Part shown: positions 7,542 to 16,573 of the stretch, piece by piece
Layout: each line of letters begins with the position of its first letter
How positions within the stretch are numbered: position 1 is the stretch's first letter
DNA from: Paenibacillus sp. HWE-109
GTDB lineage: Bacteria > Bacillota > Bacilli > Paenibacillales > NBRC-103111
DNA length: 64,000 nucleotides
Direction of reading: 5' to 3'
Assembly: GCF_022163125.1 (NCBI RefSeq)
Contig: NZ_CP091881.1
Location: 4,650,001 to 4,714,000 of the forward strand
The notes under the pieces: model-generated
Seen by the model: only the letters and a program-made list of their open reading frames with translations
The model's database searches: none
What the model was told of the DNA's origin: nothing
Made by a program: the position numbers and the translations under genes

Positions 7542-8909
7542 ATGAAAATTAAGACAAAAGCTTCTTTGCTGTCCTTCTTTTGGTTAATTTGTGTTCTATT
7601 GCCGCTTACCTTCATTATTTATTATCTTTATGCACAGTTTGAAAAAGAGGAAGAGATGGAAACCCTTCAATTTACAGCTAACCAAATACTCACGCATATA
7701 AGTCCTTTGGAATTACTTCAAGAGGATAGCAACCGAATTTTAAGAAGGTATCTACCCGATCACTCCATAATTCGCTCACTTGATCTTTCTTCAAAGGTGA
7801 TCAACCAAGCAACTAACAATTCCGAATTAGCCGTTATTCCGCCGAAACACATGGATGTACAAGAGTCATACGCACAAAAATTTAATGATCAGACCGTTAT
7901 GATCGTTCGAACACCCATTCGTCAAGGAATACAAATTATCGGAACGTTAGAAATCATTAAGGAACCCATAGAGCTTGATCAAAGCTTATATCGTTTGATT
8001 GGCATTATAGTGATCGTAACACTTGCTGCTATGCTCATCTCTCTATCTGCAAGTTTCTTATTGTCCAAACTATTATTTTTACCGCTATCTCGTATGATTC
8101 AGACGATGAAAGAGATTGAAACGAGTATTGCGATAAAAAAACTGCCTTTGAATCAAAAGTCAAAGGATGAGCTCTATCAATTATCTGAAACATTTAATCA
8201 TTTGATGGAACGCATTGAGATAAGTATGAAGAAACAGCGGCAGTTTATCTCTGATGCCTCACATGAGTTCAAGACTTCACTCACAATTATTGAAGGCTAT
8301 ACATCACTCATTCGTAGATGGGGCTTTGAAAATATGGACCTTCATATGGAAGCTCTAAAAGCTGTTCATAACGAGAGCAAACGAATGAAACACATAACTT
8401 ATCAATTGCTTGAATTGGCTGAAATGGAACATGCAGAAAGGCTTACTTTGTGTGTTTTTGATCTAGTAACACTTTGTGAAGAAAGCATTCAACTTCTTCA
8501 GCCACTCTCAAACAAAGAATTCATACTCGTCCCCTCCGAGAGAAGCATGATGATAGAAGCAGATCAATTGCAAATAAAACAAGTCATCTTCATTATTTTG
8601 GATAATGCGATGAAATACATGAAACATCAAACCCATATATACCTTTCTAAAACAGATTCAAATCATTGTATACGCATTGTTGATGATGGCTTAGGCATTC
8701 CCACAGAAGAATTGCCCTTCGTCTTCGAACGATTCTATCGCGTAGATCGATCCCGAAGCAGACAAACCGGCGGGTCAGGCCTAGGCTTAGCAATAGCTAA
8801 AAGTATTGTCAGTTTACATCATGGAACAATTCAAATCGTCAGCGAACGCCATAAAGGAACAGAAGTCATCGTTACCATCCCAAAATTGAAAACCTCCAAC
8901 CCGTTTTAG
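7542..8909 (+). CDS. sensor histidine kinase, partner of the OmpR-type regulator
   Basis: This is a 455-residue membrane sensor: transmembrane helix at ~9-31, an extracytoplasmic sensor of ~120 residues, a second helix at ~153-176, HAMP, a HisKA dimerisation domain with His241, and an HATPase_c domain with N box (IILDNAMKYMK), G1 (VDDGLGIP), F box (FVFERFYRVDRS) and G2 (GGSGLGLAIAKSI). The H box reads SHEFKTSLTII, whereas most family members have SHELRTPLT; the usual Pro is Ser here. The start at 7542 follows GGAGG with good spacing. The stop overlaps by 4 bp the end of the convergent YheC/YheD gene. The signal sensed is unknown. Confidence 0.9.
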   Translation: MKIKTKASLLSFFWLICVLLPLTFIIYYLYAQFEKEEEMETLQFTANQILTHISPLELLQEDSNRILRRYLPDHSIIRSLDLSSKVINQATNNSELAVIPPKHMDVQESYAQKFNDQTVMIVRTPIRQGIQIIGTLEIIKEPIELDQSLYRLIGIIVIVTLAAMLISLSASFLLSKLLFLPLSRMIQTMKEIETSIAIKKLPLNQKSKDELYQLSETFNHLMERIEISMKKQRQFISDASHEFKTSLTIIEGYTSLIRRWGFENMDLHMEALKAVHNESKRMKHITYQLLELAEMEHAERLTLCVFDLVTLCEESIQLLQPLSNKEFILVPSERSMMIEADQLQIKQVIFIILDNAMKYMKHQTHIYLSKTDSNHCIRIVDDGLGIPTEELPFVFERFYRVDRSRSRQTGGSGLGLAIAKSIVSLHHGTIQIVSERHKGTEVIVTIPKLKTSNPF

Positions 8910-9973
8910 GATTTGGAGGATTGAGCTTGCTGTAATAAATATTTGGCATACTGTAGAGGCGTTTCATATGTTCGGTAGAATGTAGCGCTCATCTTTGCTT
9001 TCTTAAAGGAATAGCGTTGGTCTCGCCCATTTACTTCAATTAATTTAATATGACCGCGATGATCAATCCCGATATCTAACCCCACATCGGCCAAATGAGG
9101 CAATTTTCCACTCAAATCATTCATGATACTAATAGATGCACGACGTATGTCATTCATCATCGTTTCAAAGTTGAATCTATTGTTTTTAAACAGTACTTCT
9201 GTTCGTCTTACCTTCCCACCTTTAGCCACGTTAGTTACATGTCTTCCAGCACTAGCGACTTTCCCCACCACGCCTGTTACTTGCCATCTTCCTGATGTAC
9301 CGCGTTGGACAGAGACACGCAAATCATAGGGTCTGCCTTTGTATGTTGCTAATGCAATTGTTTCTTGAATCATGTAAGTTCTCTTTCCAACAACCTTCTG
9401 GATAACGGAAACAGCTCTCTTCGCCGATAACAGCGTTTGCTTTCCCTTTTTCCAAAACAACAACCATTTTCCGCTCAACTGCTTAGTCAGCTTCATGATT
9501 CCATTTCCAATACTATCGTTTGTAGGCTTTATGAATAAAGATTGATAAGCCGCCATAGCCGACTTTAATACCTTTTCTGAGTACTTCAGTGAAACGGGTA
9601 AGTAGTCTCGCAAATGTATGTTCTGATGTAAAAGTTTATAGATGTAGTATTTGTCATATCGATTTTGCCTATTGAAAATAAAGCTGTTTTTCGACAATTG
9701 TTTGAGCTTACGTTTAAGAAATGGTGACAAGGTCATGGCTCTGTTGTGTGTAACCTTTGGAATCGGTCGTCGTACAAATTTATACTTATTTTTCGTATAA
9801 ATATAACCTTGAGCTGTAGTAATGCCAATCTGATGAAGCGAAGTATAAAAAGGCGTTAGGTTATGCTGCTTAGCTACCTGATTATATAAGGAAAGCTTCT
9901 CATTTCCTGTTTTGCCCTTAGAAATCCCCATAAAAATCTTCCGATCCAACAGAACACCTACTGTATGACCCAT
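8906..9973 (-). CDS. YheC/YheD family endospore coat-associated protein
   Basis: A 355-residue ATP-grasp-like protein of the YheC/YheD family, whose Bacillus members are found with the spore coat. Typical parts are the opening MGHTVGVLLDRKIF, the mid segment FIKPTNDSIGNGIMKL, DLRVSVQRGTSGRWQVTGVV and the C-terminal ADVGLDIGIDHRGHIKLIEV followed by NGRDQRYSF. I prefer the ATG at 9973 (after GGTGGTGGGCTT) to the upstream ATG at 10027, because homologues begin here. The catalytic activity of the family is not established. Nothing gene-like is seen in the 10028-10318 interval upstream. Confidence 0.8.
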   Translation of the reverse strand: MGHTVGVLLDRKIFMGISKGKTGNEKLSLYNQVAKQHNLTPFYTSLHQIGITTAQGYIYTKNKYKFVRRPIPKVTHNRAMTLSPFLKRKLKQLSKNSFIFNRQNRYDKYYIYKLLHQNIHLRDYLPVSLKYSEKVLKSAMAAYQSLFIKPTNDSIGNGIMKLTKQLSGKWLLFWKKGKQTLLSAKRAVSVIQKVVGKRTYMIQETIALATYKGRPYDLRVSVQRGTSGRWQVTGVVGKVASAGRHVTNVAKGGKVRRTEVLFKNNRFNFETMMNDIRRASISIMNDLSGKLPHLADVGLDIGIDHRGHIKLIEVNGRDQRYSFKKAKMSATFYRTYETPLQYAKYLLQQAQSSKS

Positions 9974-10318
9974 AAGCCCACCACCATTTCTAATATCTAA
10001 CTTAGATATGGTATGTCTTTTCCTCATCAGCCAACACGGTGGTTACCCAATTAATAAGATGAGATTGTTATCATAATCGGGAATTATGCCTCCCCATTCT
10101 AAATTGACGCTTACCTGAGTTGATCATTCCATTTATGCATCACATCTTGAAATGGCTCGCATTCGCCTGTTTATCAAACTTAAAAAGAGAGGTGTTAGAT
10201 TCGTTCAATATCTCTACTATTTATTATGATAAATTTCGTGTAATGTAATTGGTGTTATAAAAACCTTATATCTTCGTCGTAATACGCTATAGGAAGCTAC
10301 GATTAGGAGGAAATACCA

Positions 10319-10708
10319 ATGATCCAAATAAAAATCTCCATATATAAAGAGGCTGCTCAGCTTATTAATGAGGTGGGCATCTTGCCACTGGCACCACTTA
10401 TTCCAAATCATCCCTCACTTTACGAAATTACTTTTGGCGATCAATGGCTAACGGGGACTGAAACTGATCCTTGGCTTTGGCGAACACGACTTCCCAGTGA
10501 TGGCGCAGCGGCTTACGGTAAATTCATTAAGAAAAAACCAATTCTCATTTCACGCGAATTGTTCCCTTGGGTTAAAGTCATTCTAGTTATTAGAACCACA
10601 ACTATTAAAAAAAAGAAAAATGGAGATTTGTTCATTAACGGTGTTCAGCTTTCTTTCCTAGACAGTGATTCAGGCGCAAAACTTGAAAGATTTGTGAAAC
10701 CAGTTTAA
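10319..10708 (+). pseudogene. truncated AlkZ-related-like protein
   Basis: Residues 1-~85 (EVGILPLAPLIPNHPSLYEI, then TETDPWLWRTRLPSDGAAAY and GKFIKKKPILISRELFPW) resemble the opening of 'AlkZ-related' proteins of Firmicutes and Bacteroidetes, which carry the DPW-W-R...AYGKF pattern. Homologues run to ~200 residues. Here the similarity breaks off at ~residue 88, and a basic, unrelated tail (VIRTTTIKKKKNGDLFING) follows to TAA at 10706. The ribosome binding site (AGGAGGAAATACCA) is excellent. The same frame stays open beyond the stop to 10873, so the 3' part may be a piece of a second gene joined by deletion. Family assignment is tentative. Confidence 0.4.
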
Positions 10709-10873
10709 CCTTATACATTTAGTAAATTATCTGATTTCAAAATGTATGCAGGTGCAGTTTATAGTGCTCGAAGCAATATCAATACAGCTTCTATTGCATC
10801 TAATGATGGTAAAGCTGTTATGGCAAATGCATATAACATTCTTAATGGTTGGTCAACTGGTGTAAACACTTAA
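10709..10873 (+). pseudogene. coding remnant continuing in frame after the 10708 stop
   Basis: After the TAA at 10706-10708 the same frame runs 54 more codons (for example MYAGAVYSARSNINTASIAS, then NDGKAVMANAYNILNGWSTG) to TAA 10871-10873. The composition is protein-like (Ala/Asn/Ser-rich, like exported proteins). I do not recognise it. It is probably the C-terminal scrap of a secreted protein. Confidence 0.3.
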
Positions 10874-10920
10874 GTTATCTGAATCCGATAACTGCTGTTT
10901 TAATTGCAGGAGGGGATAAT

Positions 10921-11073
10921 TTGCTCATTTCATCTATTATTGCAATGATACTTTTATTAATTGTTTTCATTCGTTTTATTTTTTTCTCTAAACTAATGAA
11001 GATGAAAGAAAAAATAGGGTTAATAGCACTGATTCCCGCCTTAGTTTTGCTCATCATAAACGGTATTAAGTAA
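10921..11073 (+). CDS. small single- or double-pass membrane protein
   Basis: A TTG start at 10921 sits after a strong ribosome binding site (GGAGGGGATAAT) and encodes 50 residues. They form two hydrophobic helices separated by a basic turn (FFSKLMKMKEKIG). An ATG at 10849 is in frame, but it has no ribosome binding site and overlaps the preceding remnant, so the TTG start is preferred. A short terminator-like hairpin follows at 11082-11102. Function is unknown. Confidence 0.45.
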   Translation: MLISSIIAMILLLIVFIRFIFFSKLMKMKEKIGLIALIPALVLLIINGIK

Positions 11074-11081
11074 TATGTATT

Positions 11082-11108
11082 GCTCACCCATCAGAGTTGA
11101 GCTTTTTT
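11082..11108 (+). terminator. weak intrinsic terminator
   Basis: GCTCA (11082-11086) pairs with TGAGC (11098-11102), followed by six T residues. The stem is short but the position, 9 bp after the small membrane-protein gene, fits. Confidence 0.4.
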
Positions 11109-11223
11109 CATTTCTAAATAGTTTTTCAGAAGGGCAGAATACATTTTCAATGGTTATCATAATAGGGGTGGAACATTTCAAGGGACATTTAGAAAGTATA
11201 CACGCTTTATTAAAAAGGGTGAT

Positions 11224-11307
11224 ATTCCATAATTAATTAGAAAACGGAGCCCGCAAACCCGCGGCGCTGATGATTGTTTGTTGCAGAATTCGTTAGAAAA
11301 ATATTTT
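11224..11307 (+). repeat. ~80-bp direct repeat, left copy
   Basis: This shares with 14463-14541 the blocks ATTCCA-AATTAATTAGAAA, GCGGCG and TTTGTTGCAGAATTCGTTAG + AAAAATATTT, in the same order and orientation. Each copy itself has short repeats at both ends (AATTAATTAGAAA and AATTCGTTAGAAA). The two copies bracket the 11376-14377 gene group. Confidence 0.7.
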
Positions 11308-11375
11308 TACTTTTTAACCACGTATGCATAATTATGCATTCATGCCAAACGACTTTTAGTATTACATATTTCACT

Positions 11376-12380
11376 TCATTTTTCATTGTTCTCGAACATA
11401 GAAAAAGCGTATCGAATGATGTCTTCACGGATAGTTTTTGGCATGCCGTAATTTTCATGCATATAGGCATAGGGGCTGACTTTTACTTCTTTACCATCTT
11501 TTTGTAATCTTGTAACTAAGGTAGAAATGGTTCCCAGCGGATTTGTAGGTGACCGTAGAAGCGATGCTTTAATTTCCAACAATCTTTTACTACTATCTTC
11601 AGTTTGAAACTGCAGTCTACCTCTTAAAATTTCAATTTGTGCTTCATATCGATCTAAGTGGTCGATTACCTTCCAATCCTGCCATTTCTCTTGAAGTCGT
11701 TGAACGATATTTGAAAAAACTTCTGCATACCATATTTCGATCTGCTTATTTTTTATGTCTAAATGAAATCCGGAAGATGGGAAGTCTGATGCCCATTCTT
11801 CCATATGAAATTGTTTATAACCAAAAGATTTATTACAGTTTTGCAAGAGCTCCGGTCCATGAAGCAAATATCCTTCGATACCCCCATCTAGAGGGAAAAT
11901 TAGTGTTTCTTCATCTTCAAATTTTATGCTAGCAATAGTATCAATCCAATCCATTGCACCTGGAGGTCTTAAATTTACATTAGCTAAATCATCATCTTTA
12001 CCAGAAAGAACCTTATCTCTCGAGACGCCAACGTATTCTGCAAGATCAACAATACCTTCATGTGCCCAGTGGATTTCCCAATCTCCCCAAACCCTCTGCA
12101 TTAACTCTAGGAATAGCCTTCTATATGGGATATTAGATTGCACATCTTCGCCGCCGTAAAATAAGAGTAATTTTTTAGCTTCATCAATGACAGCTCCACC
12201 TTCGGCCCATATATCATCTAACCAATCTGTCTGATCAACTTTCTTTTGAGCTTGGATAAATGAAATTGCATGTTCTGGACCCCAAAATAGATCACTAGGT
12301 AGCGTATTTGCACACCAATGATTGTAATAAAGATCGTAACCATCTTGCTTTACAATAACTAAGTTAGCTCGTTGCCCCAT
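11376..12380 (-). CDS. conserved hypothetical protein, 334 residues
   Basis: The protein begins MGQRANLVIVKQDGYDLYYN and then HWCANTLPSDLFWGPEHAISF, an opening I associate with uncharacterised proteins of Bacillus and Paenibacillus. It is soluble and rich in Trp and acidic residues (WGDWEIHWAHEGIVDLAEYV), with no signal peptide or membrane helix. The C-terminal ~60 residues (SSKRLLEIKASLL...KTIREDIIRYAF) are probably helical. It lies 38 bp downstream of the HEAT-repeat gene on the same strand, so the two likely form an operon. The pair sits between direct repeats. No catalytic motif is recognised, and immunity-type or scaffold roles are only guesses. Confidence 0.65.
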   Translation of the reverse strand: MGQRANLVIVKQDGYDLYYNHWCANTLPSDLFWGPEHAISFIQAQKKVDQTDWLDDIWAEGGAVIDEAKKLLLFYGGEDVQSNIPYRRLFLELMQRVWGDWEIHWAHEGIVDLAEYVGVSRDKVLSGKDDDLANVNLRPPGAMDWIDTIASIKFEDEETLIFPLDGGIEGYLLHGPELLQNCNKSFGYKQFHMEEWASDFPSSGFHLDIKNKQIEIWYAEVFSNIVQRLQEKWQDWKVIDHLDRYEAQIEILRGRLQFQTEDSSKRLLEIKASLLRSPTNPLGTISTLVTRLQKDGKEVKVSPYAYMHENYGMPKTIREDIIRYAFSMFENNEK

Positions 12381-12418
12381 AGGAAATCTCTACCTTTCTA
12401 CGCTAATTCTAGGGAAAC

Positions 12419-14026
12419 TCAACGTATCAAGAATTTTAATTTTTTGACTTCTTTTTCACCCAAATCTTGTTGAAGTCGATCTAACATCTTATCCACTTCC
12501 TCAATTTTAAAAGTTTTCGGTTTGGCTTGAACACTACGATTAAAGGAGGAGATCCACTTTCTTAGTTGAGCTATAATTTCGACTCGAATATTATCCTCAT
12601 TCATCATCTGAAGAGCGCTTAATAAACAGCGTAACTGATCCCATTTATTTATAATCGCGAACAATCGTACGACATATTTGGCGACATGAATTTCTGGCGA
12701 TTTAAGAAGAATATTTAACAAACGGTTGGAATCAATAAGGTGTGCTTTCTTACGTAATCCTCGATATCCTTCAACTGTTAAACCATTGTTATCACTTTGT
12801 AGAGCGATATAGAAAAGTTCAAGAAACTGCTCGCAATTTAATAAAGATAATCCTCTAAGACCTGCTCGTTTTATTTTTATATCTACATGACTCGCATACT
12901 CTGCTAGAATTTCAACATGCTCAGGACCTCCAACTTCACCCAAAGCAATTAATGCTGTAGCTAGACTCTTCGTATTCTCGCCCCATAAATAATCCAAGTA
13001 ATGGTTCGCAAAATCAATTTCTGTTGCTGAATTAAGATAGAATCTTGACACTTCCCTAACAGAAATATGAGGATCAACAAGGGAATTCTGTAGTTCAGGA
13101 ATTGCGTCTATATGATTTTTTTCTGCTAAAGTGGTTAATGTGATTCTCCTGATTGGCGCATATCGATCATTGATTAAGCGGTTGAAATAACTTGGAAATA
13201 ATAACTTACTGTCACAAATGACTCTGCAAGCCATTAATCTAATGATCGGTTCAGATTGTTTCAGAGCTTTATTAAGAACGAGCAGTTGCTGCGAGTTTTG
13301 ATATCCCAAGGCTATTTGATAACACATTCGTTTTGTTATAAAAGTACTTGATTCTAGTCCATTCATTACAGCTGGGAATGATTCTTCTAGGTTAAGTAGT
13401 CCAAACACCGATTCAACGATGTGATGATGACTAACTCGGTTACGAGTTCTAAGCCGAATCACAAGCGGGAGATTATTTATAAACTCGGAAGCATACTCCG
13501 AAATAATACGCTCATTAACTGCCATTCGTGCTTGTGTTCTTACAGTCTCAACCCAATCATTTAATCTGATCAATAGGTAAGGGAGCTCTTGACCATCTCT
13601 TATTTGTGAAAGCTCCTCAACCGCTTTTTCCCGAATATACCCGTTAGGATGCAAACTACATAAGTAAACGAGCACTCGGTCCACTTTCTTGAAATCACTA
13701 ATCTTTATTTTATACCATGCTTCTAGTCTAGAACTCGGTAAATAAGGTGAGAAGCCTCTTATATGTTCATCCAACCAAACCAAATCCTCTAGCCTACAAT
13801 TCCTCAATAAAGACTCCATAGCATTCACAGCTGTGCTTCTCAAATCAGCATTACAGTCTAACAATAGAGGGATTAAATATGGAACGGCAGCAATCTCTGC
13901 CGATTGTCCCACCAATCTAATCAGCCTTAATTTTTCTTCGTTTTTATTAGCAAACGTCCCCCATAATGAAGGCGTTTTGTAAATGTTATCCATCAAATCT
14001 TTGGTTGTCCGAGATAATCCCTTCAA
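12419..14026 (-). CDS. HEAT-repeat protein
   Basis: I place the start at TTG 14026, preceded by GGGAGGTAAATCGT, giving 535 residues. The upstream in-frame stretch to 14212 reads like non-coding sequence and overlaps the divergent gene's ribosome binding site. The protein consists almost wholly of ~35-residue antiparallel helical repeats of HEAT type. Examples are AAVPYLIPLLLDCNADLRST, EAVEELSQIRDGQELPYLLI and DAIPELQNSLVDPHISVREV. Such solenoids bind protein partners. It is followed closely by the 334-residue gene and is read divergently from a small membrane-protein gene. All three sit between two direct repeats. Confidence 0.7.
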   Translation of the reverse strand: MKGLSRTTKDLMDNIYKTPSLWGTFANKNEEKLRLIRLVGQSAEIAAVPYLIPLLLDCNADLRSTAVNAMESLLRNCRLEDLVWLDEHIRGFSPYLPSSRLEAWYKIKISDFKKVDRVLVYLCSLHPNGYIREKAVEELSQIRDGQELPYLLIRLNDWVETVRTQARMAVNERIISEYASEFINNLPLVIRLRTRNRVSHHHIVESVFGLLNLEESFPAVMNGLESSTFITKRMCYQIALGYQNSQQLLVLNKALKQSEPIIRLMACRVICDSKLLFPSYFNRLINDRYAPIRRITLTTLAEKNHIDAIPELQNSLVDPHISVREVSRFYLNSATEIDFANHYLDYLWGENTKSLATALIALGEVGGPEHVEILAEYASHVDIKIKRAGLRGLSLLNCEQFLELFYIALQSDNNGLTVEGYRGLRKKAHLIDSNRLLNILLKSPEIHVAKYVVRLFAIINKWDQLRCLLSALQMMNEDNIRVEIIAQLRKWISSFNRSVQAKPKTFKIEEVDKMLDRLQQDLGEKEVKKLKFLIR

Positions 14027-14102
14027 ACGATTTACCTCCCTCAAAATGACTAATGAAACTCGCAAATGGAAATAACTGATAAGAAAAGGAGGGGAATAAA
14101 GA

Positions 14103-14377
14103 ATGATGATCATTTTTTTCGCTGTTGTTACAATTATCCTCTTAGGTGTTGGGATGTTCAAGTACAATTTGAAAGAACAGGAACTTGAATCTCTTCGTTC
14201 ACTATCCACCAAATTATTGGATACGAATCACCAGATGTATAAAACATTGGCTATGGGATTGTATTATCGTTTTTACTTGTTCATTATTGGTCGCTTTATT
14301 TACAAAAACAAGCACATGAACTTGGCCATTCTAACAATGATACAAATGACACTAATCGTGATTTGAAACCCGCGTAA
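14103..14377 (+). pseudogene. small membrane protein, frameshifted
   Basis: An excellent ribosome binding site (AAGGAGGGGAATAAAGA) precedes the ATG. The start encodes a transmembrane helix (MMIIFFAVVTIILLGVGMF) and a charged linker, up to TLAMG. At GGG 14255-14257 the original frame passes into an implausible sequence. The next frame continues as a clean second helix and hydrophilic tail (IVLSFLLVHYWSLYL, then KQAHELGHSNNDTNDTNR) and stops at 14375-14377. One extra G would restore the ORF, so this is a one-base deletion or a sequencing error. A hairpin with A/T flanks (about 14369-14403) could terminate it. Confidence 0.6.
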
Positions 14378-14462
14378 AAAGAAAAAATGCCTCCTTTTTT
14401 ACGGGAAGCACTAAAAAAAGAGAAAAGTGGGAGAACGAACAAACGAAAAAATCCAGTTTGCA

Positions 14463-14541
14463 ATTCCAGAATTAATTAGAAACTAAACTCGCCAGCGGCG
14501 AAAATGAGGGTTTGTTGCAGAATTCGTTAGAAAAAATATTT
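14463..14541 (+). repeat. ~80-bp direct repeat, right copy
   Basis: Second copy of the element at 11224-11307, in the same orientation. The best conserved block is TTTGTTGCAGAATTCGTTAG (14510-14529). The middle differs by a short deletion and substitutions. Confidence 0.7.
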
Positions 14542-14655
14542 AGAAATAATTCTGTGTATGCATATTTATACAAAGCATTATTTGATCAGTAAGTGGAAGG
14601 ATTAATGCAAAAATCCATATAAAAATAGATACTATAATGAATAGGGATTGCTTTT

Positions 14656-14856
14656 TCACAAAATGAACCTCCAATATGAAAATTTAATAGTATAATATAG
14701 CAATTCAAATTGTCTCACTTTATTCCTTTTTAGGGAAAGTTGGGAAATGAAAAATAATACACTTATAAGAATGGCCAAAGATAGGAATATGACAAAAATT
14801 GTCGAATACATCTTGCTCGAAGTAATTTGATATCGAAGAAGAGAGTTCTGATTCAT
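14656..14856 (-). CDS. possible small membrane protein
   Basis: The 66-residue ORF starts at ATG 14856 after a weak GGATTGGTGAT. A single long hydrophobic helix (STIFVIFLSLAILISVLFFI) is followed by a basic tail. It is divergent from the PQQ-propeller gene with almost no intergenic room, so its start region overlaps that gene's promoter. Similar one-helix ORFs arise by chance in AT-rich DNA, hence low confidence. Confidence 0.3.
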   Translation of the reverse strand: MNQNSLLRYQITSSKMYSTIFVIFLSLAILISVLFFISQLSLKRNKVRQFELLYYTIKFSYWRFIL

Positions 14857-14894
14857 ATCACCAATCCATCTAAAACAAAGGAGCACTCTTAGCA

Positions 14895-16478
14895 ATGAAA
14901 AAGTATATTATTCTGATTTGTACAGTACTCATTTTAAGTCTTGTAGGTCCTTATTGTGCATTTGCAGATTCAACTACTTACTTACCTGATGAAGAAGGCT
15001 TAGAGTTAGACTGGGCCTTTACAGAGACCCCACCGAAACGTCCTCAACCGAAAATTTTAAACCCATTAAATTATGAAGTAAAATGGAAAATCGATAACAC
15101 GCTAATACAAGATATTATACTTGATCAACAAGGAGTGGTTTACACTTCCGATTCCAAAGATATGGTACGTGCTGTATATCCAAATGGAAAAGAAAAATGG
15201 AGTATTCACTTGGACATGGGTTTTGAAATCTCCGTAATTTACTTAGTTATTGGACAGGATGGCACACTATATGCCCATAGCTCTGACAGTTTTTCTGAAA
15301 AAGGGTTATCGACAATCTATGCTCTATCTCCAGAAGGTAAGATAAAATGGAAATTACAATCTAAATCTATTTATAGTGATTTTAATAGCCAGTTCGCAGG
15401 TGATGTTCATGGCAATTTAGTTTTTTTCACCGATGAAGGACTAACCTCACTTAATGCGAAAGGTGAAGTCAACTGGATCAACAAAACCATTACATCCTCT
15501 GAACCAAGAGATTATTCACGAAACTCACATAAAGTCTCTCTATTCATGGATTCTAAAGGAAACCTTTACTTAGATTCTGCGCTAGGTGTAATGATTTCTC
15601 TTGACCGATCTGGCGTAGAAAGATGGCACACTCAACCACTACAATATGTAAATAAGTTTTCTGGTTTTCAACCTCATTTCTCTCATAACGATCACCTTTA
15701 TTTATTAACTGAGGATGGATTGCATATCTTAAATACTCGTGATGGTAGCACTGTGGATACAATTAATATGGATATTAACGATATTCAATCTTCAGGTGTT
15801 CCAATGGATGGTCAGGGTGGATTCTACATTAACGCGCGGGGAAGATTTCTGAAAATCAACCGTGAAGGCGAGCTGATCTGGGAATACAAACGGCGAGAGA
15901 CAGAGAAAAATGGGATAGGTTCTGTGGAAGAACCCATAACAGACAAAGAAGGGAACGTGTATTTCAACACGGGTGTCGGTAATATTATCGCGCTCAACAA
16001 CAAAGGGCAAGAAATTTTTGTGTTCCTTCGAAACGCTTTCTGGTCAAAAATCGATAAACTCATTCTTGATAATAATGGAAATATTGTATCAACGTTAGAT
16101 GATATTGGACTTGTATCTTTTGGAAAGAAGCAAATTCAAGTATATATAGATAACCTTAGCCTGCCTCTAACTGCTGCTCCGATTAATCATGATGGTACCG
16201 TACTTGTACCATTCAGATCACTATTCGAAAACGCTGGTCTCAAGGTTTCGTGGGATCCCGACTTGAAAACCATCACTGGTACAAAAGAGGGCTTATCCAT
16301 CCAATTAACGATTGGGGGAAAAACAGCCTTCGTCAACGGACTAGCACAAGAGTTGAACGAATCACCTTTGATTGAAAACAATAACACATTCGTGCCACTT
16401 CGTTTCGTAGGCGAAACGTTGGGGAGAAAAGTGAATTGGGACGGTACCAGCTCATCGATCAACATTGATCGAGAATAA
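14895..16478 (+). CDS. secreted PQQ-like beta-propeller protein with copper-amine-oxidase-like C-terminal domain
   Basis: The 527-residue protein has a signal peptide (hydrophobic residues ~4-24, cleavage near AFA-DS). A beta-propeller of PQQ-enzyme-like repeats follows, each with a D-x-G-x-x-Y and A-L-N/S-x-x-G-K/E pattern (for example ALSPEGKIKWKL and SLNAKGEVNWI). The C-terminal ~115 residues are a copper-amine-oxidase-like domain (GTVLVPFRSLFENAGLKVSW, NTFVPLRFVGETLGRKVNW), common in Paenibacillus surface proteins and probably a wall-associated module. AAGGAGCAC precedes the ATG. A terminator lies ~95 bp after the stop. Ligand and role are unknown. Confidence 0.8.
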   Translation: MKKYIILICTVLILSLVGPYCAFADSTTYLPDEEGLELDWAFTETPPKRPQPKILNPLNYEVKWKIDNTLIQDIILDQQGVVYTSDSKDMVRAVYPNGKEKWSIHLDMGFEISVIYLVIGQDGTLYAHSSDSFSEKGLSTIYALSPEGKIKWKLQSKSIYSDFNSQFAGDVHGNLVFFTDEGLTSLNAKGEVNWINKTITSSEPRDYSRNSHKVSLFMDSKGNLYLDSALGVMISLDRSGVERWHTQPLQYVNKFSGFQPHFSHNDHLYLLTEDGLHILNTRDGSTVDTINMDINDIQSSGVPMDGQGGFYINARGRFLKINREGELIWEYKRRETEKNGIGSVEEPITDKEGNVYFNTGVGNIIALNNKGQEIFVFLRNAFWSKIDKLILDNNGNIVSTLDDIGLVSFGKKQIQVYIDNLSLPLTAAPINHDGTVLVPFRSLFENAGLKVSWDPDLKTITGTKEGLSIQLTIGGKTAFVNGLAQELNESPLIENNNTFVPLRFVGETLGRKVNWDGTSSSINIDRE

Positions 16479-16573
16479 GTAGTAATCTTGCTCTAGCATT
16501 TGAGTGTAAAAATGGGATACTAAATGAATTAGAAAGGCGAAAACAATTCTGAAAAGAATATTATAAAAAAAAG

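Noticed and set aside
14027..14212. Longer N-terminus of the HEAT-repeat protein
   Set aside because: It would cover the divergent gene's ribosome binding site and lacks one of its own. TTG 14026 has GGGAGG at proper spacing.
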